Assembly: GCA_020050695.1 (NCBI GenBank)
Contig: JAGVKI010000012.1
Span: 1-7,904, forward strand
Length of the DNA stretch: 7,904 nt
Direction: 5' to 3'
Source: Alphaproteobacteria bacterium
GTDB taxonomy: Bacteria; Pseudomonadota; Alphaproteobacteria; Rickettsiales; SXRF01
In this document: piece after piece, positions 7,188-7,904 of the stretch
Layout: every line of letters starts with the position of its first letter
How positions within the stretch are numbered: position 1 is the first letter of the stretch
Notes under the pieces: model-generated
The model's input: only the letters and a program-made list of their open reading frames with translations
Databases searched by the model: none
Told to the model about the DNA's origin: nothing
Program-made: the position numbers and the translations under genes

Positions 7188-7904
7188 ATATCTCTTTCTT
7201 TGTTGTGCCGTCTTTTTGTACAAAAACTTGTCGTTCCATATCAAAATAATCTTTGCCTGGCAGCGCATCGGCAGGATCAATCAGCCTGAACTCCAGTGAG
7301 CGCCTTTCTATCTGGGCACCCGCAGGTGTATAGGTACGATGCAACGCCAGATCACCAAACACCAGCGCATCGCCTAATTGCAGATCGTAGTGAAATACGT
7401 TTTTATAATCTTCACCCGCTAAACCAGCTCCAAAGCCATCCATTTCATCATGGGTGAACGCTGTATCTGGCATATCTTTATTGTCGGTGCAAAACTGCAC
7501 CGTAGTATGCTTGGCAGGCTCCGCCTCAATAGGAAGAAAACAGGTAACAATTCTTTTATGCTGCTTTTCGGCAGGATGTAACTTCATATACCCCGCATCC
7601 TGATGCCAGGGAACAGCATGACCGACAGCTGTACGCACATGACGCACCTGAACAGGAAACATAACCCAGGTAAAGGGGCGCAGCGCGGCCAGTAATTTTT
7701 CTCTTGAAACAGGATTGCGCCATACATCGTACCAGCAATCCTGCATACGCATTTTATCTGAAGACTCTCCACGCTCGATGGCTTTTGCCTCACGCTCGCT
7801 TACATTCTCCTTAAGTGCCCGCTCCTTCTCCAGCGCAACAAACTGCGCGCGCAGACGCATCAGCACCGCAGGATCAAACAATCCCTTTACATGCTCAATA
7901 AAAA
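7180..7904 (-). CDS. Phytanoyl-CoA dioxygenase-like (PhyH) Fe(II)/2-oxoglutarate oxygenase, 5' end missing
   Basis: The frame stays open to the right edge, giving about 240 visible residues. The first visible codons read FIEHVKGLFDPAVLMRLR, the typical opening of PhyH proteins, so only a short N-terminus is missing. The TTG at 7881 is an internal leucine and not a start. Iron ligands are visible in PWHQDAGY (His and Asp) and in FGDLALHRTY (second His), with IERRSLEFRL downstream supplying the 2-oxoglutarate arginine, so the facial triad appears intact. Family members hydroxylate or otherwise oxidise small molecules, including sugars and antibiotic precursors; the substrate is not readable here. 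It is the first visible gene of the minus-strand operon and overlaps the TylF-type gene by eight bases. It shares little visible sequence beyond the fold with the StrG-like oxygenase at the other end of the operon. Confidence 0.85.
   Translation of the reverse strand, partial: FIEHVKGLFDPAVLMRLRAQFVALEKERALKENVSEREAKAIERGESSDKMRMQDCWYDVWRNPVSREKLLAALRPFTWVMFPVQVRHVRTAVGHAVPWHQDAGYMKLHPAEKQHKRIVTCFLPIEAEPAKHTTVQFCTDNKDMPDTAFTHDEMDGFGAGLAGEDYKNVFHYDLQLGDALVFGDLALHRTYTPAGAQIERRSLEFRLIDPADALPGKDYFDMERQVFVQKDGTTKKEIYG
7192..7197 (-). promoter_or_regulatory. Ribosome binding site that decides the TylF-type start
   Basis: On the minus strand AAAGAG lies four bases before the ATG at 7187 and within the last codons of the upstream PhyH-like gene. 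It supports the 270-residue start over the longer open frame. The bases ATGGCTAA (7187-7180) contain both this start and the upstream stop, a classic coupling arrangement. Confidence 0.6.

Noticed and set aside
7188..7280. N-terminal extension of the TylF-type gene to an ATG at 7280
   Set aside because: It would overlap the upstream PhyH-like gene by about 100 bases. The ATG at 7187 has a ribosome site and a normal coupled overlap.
7879..7881. TTG as the start of the PhyH-like gene
   Set aside because: The frame continues to the window edge and the codons before it encode the expected PhyH opening (FIEHVKG), so it is an internal leucine.

Overview
This window is almost entirely protein-coding and looks like part of a surface-glycan or glycosylated-metabolite biosynthesis locus from a Gram-negative bacterium. 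The dense packing, moderate GC content and enzyme types would suit a proteobacterium, perhaps an alphaproteobacterium, but nothing in the sequence fixes the taxon. There are no rRNA, tRNA, IS, phage or CRISPR features. No gene-free stretch exceeds about 25 bases, and no promoter or terminator is visible.

Plus strand, 1-2979: the 3' end of an extended-SDR nucleotide-sugar epimerase/reductase resembling GDP-L-fucose synthase, a 562-residue sulfotransferase-like protein, and a classical short-chain dehydrogenase/reductase. The sulfotransferase gene is clearly AT-richer than its neighbours. Hand counts of single 60-base rows give about 28-43% GC within most of it, against 55-65% in the flanking genes, which suggests a recently acquired insert.

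Minus strand, 7904-2976, in transcription order: a phytanoyl-CoA-dioxygenase-like (PhyH) oxygenase whose 5' end lies outside the window, a TylF/macrocin-type O-methyltransferase, a GT-A-like glycosyltransferase, a second SAM methyltransferase with a CxxC...CxxC N-terminus, and a second Fe(II)/2-oxoglutarate oxygenase-like protein of the streptomycin StrG type. The junctions are an 8-base overlap and gaps of 9, 1 and 5 bases, so these five genes almost certainly form one operon whose promoter lies beyond 7904.

The two gene sets converge and share a four-base CTAG at 2976-2979, which supplies a TAG stop codon to each strand. Taken together (inference), the plus-strand genes would make or reduce a sugar precursor and add sulfate. 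The minus-strand operon would transfer a sugar and decorate the product by two methylations and two oxygenations. That combination resembles antibiotic-type sugar tailoring more than a standard O-antigen locus and is the most interesting aspect of the window. The product cannot be named from sequence alone.
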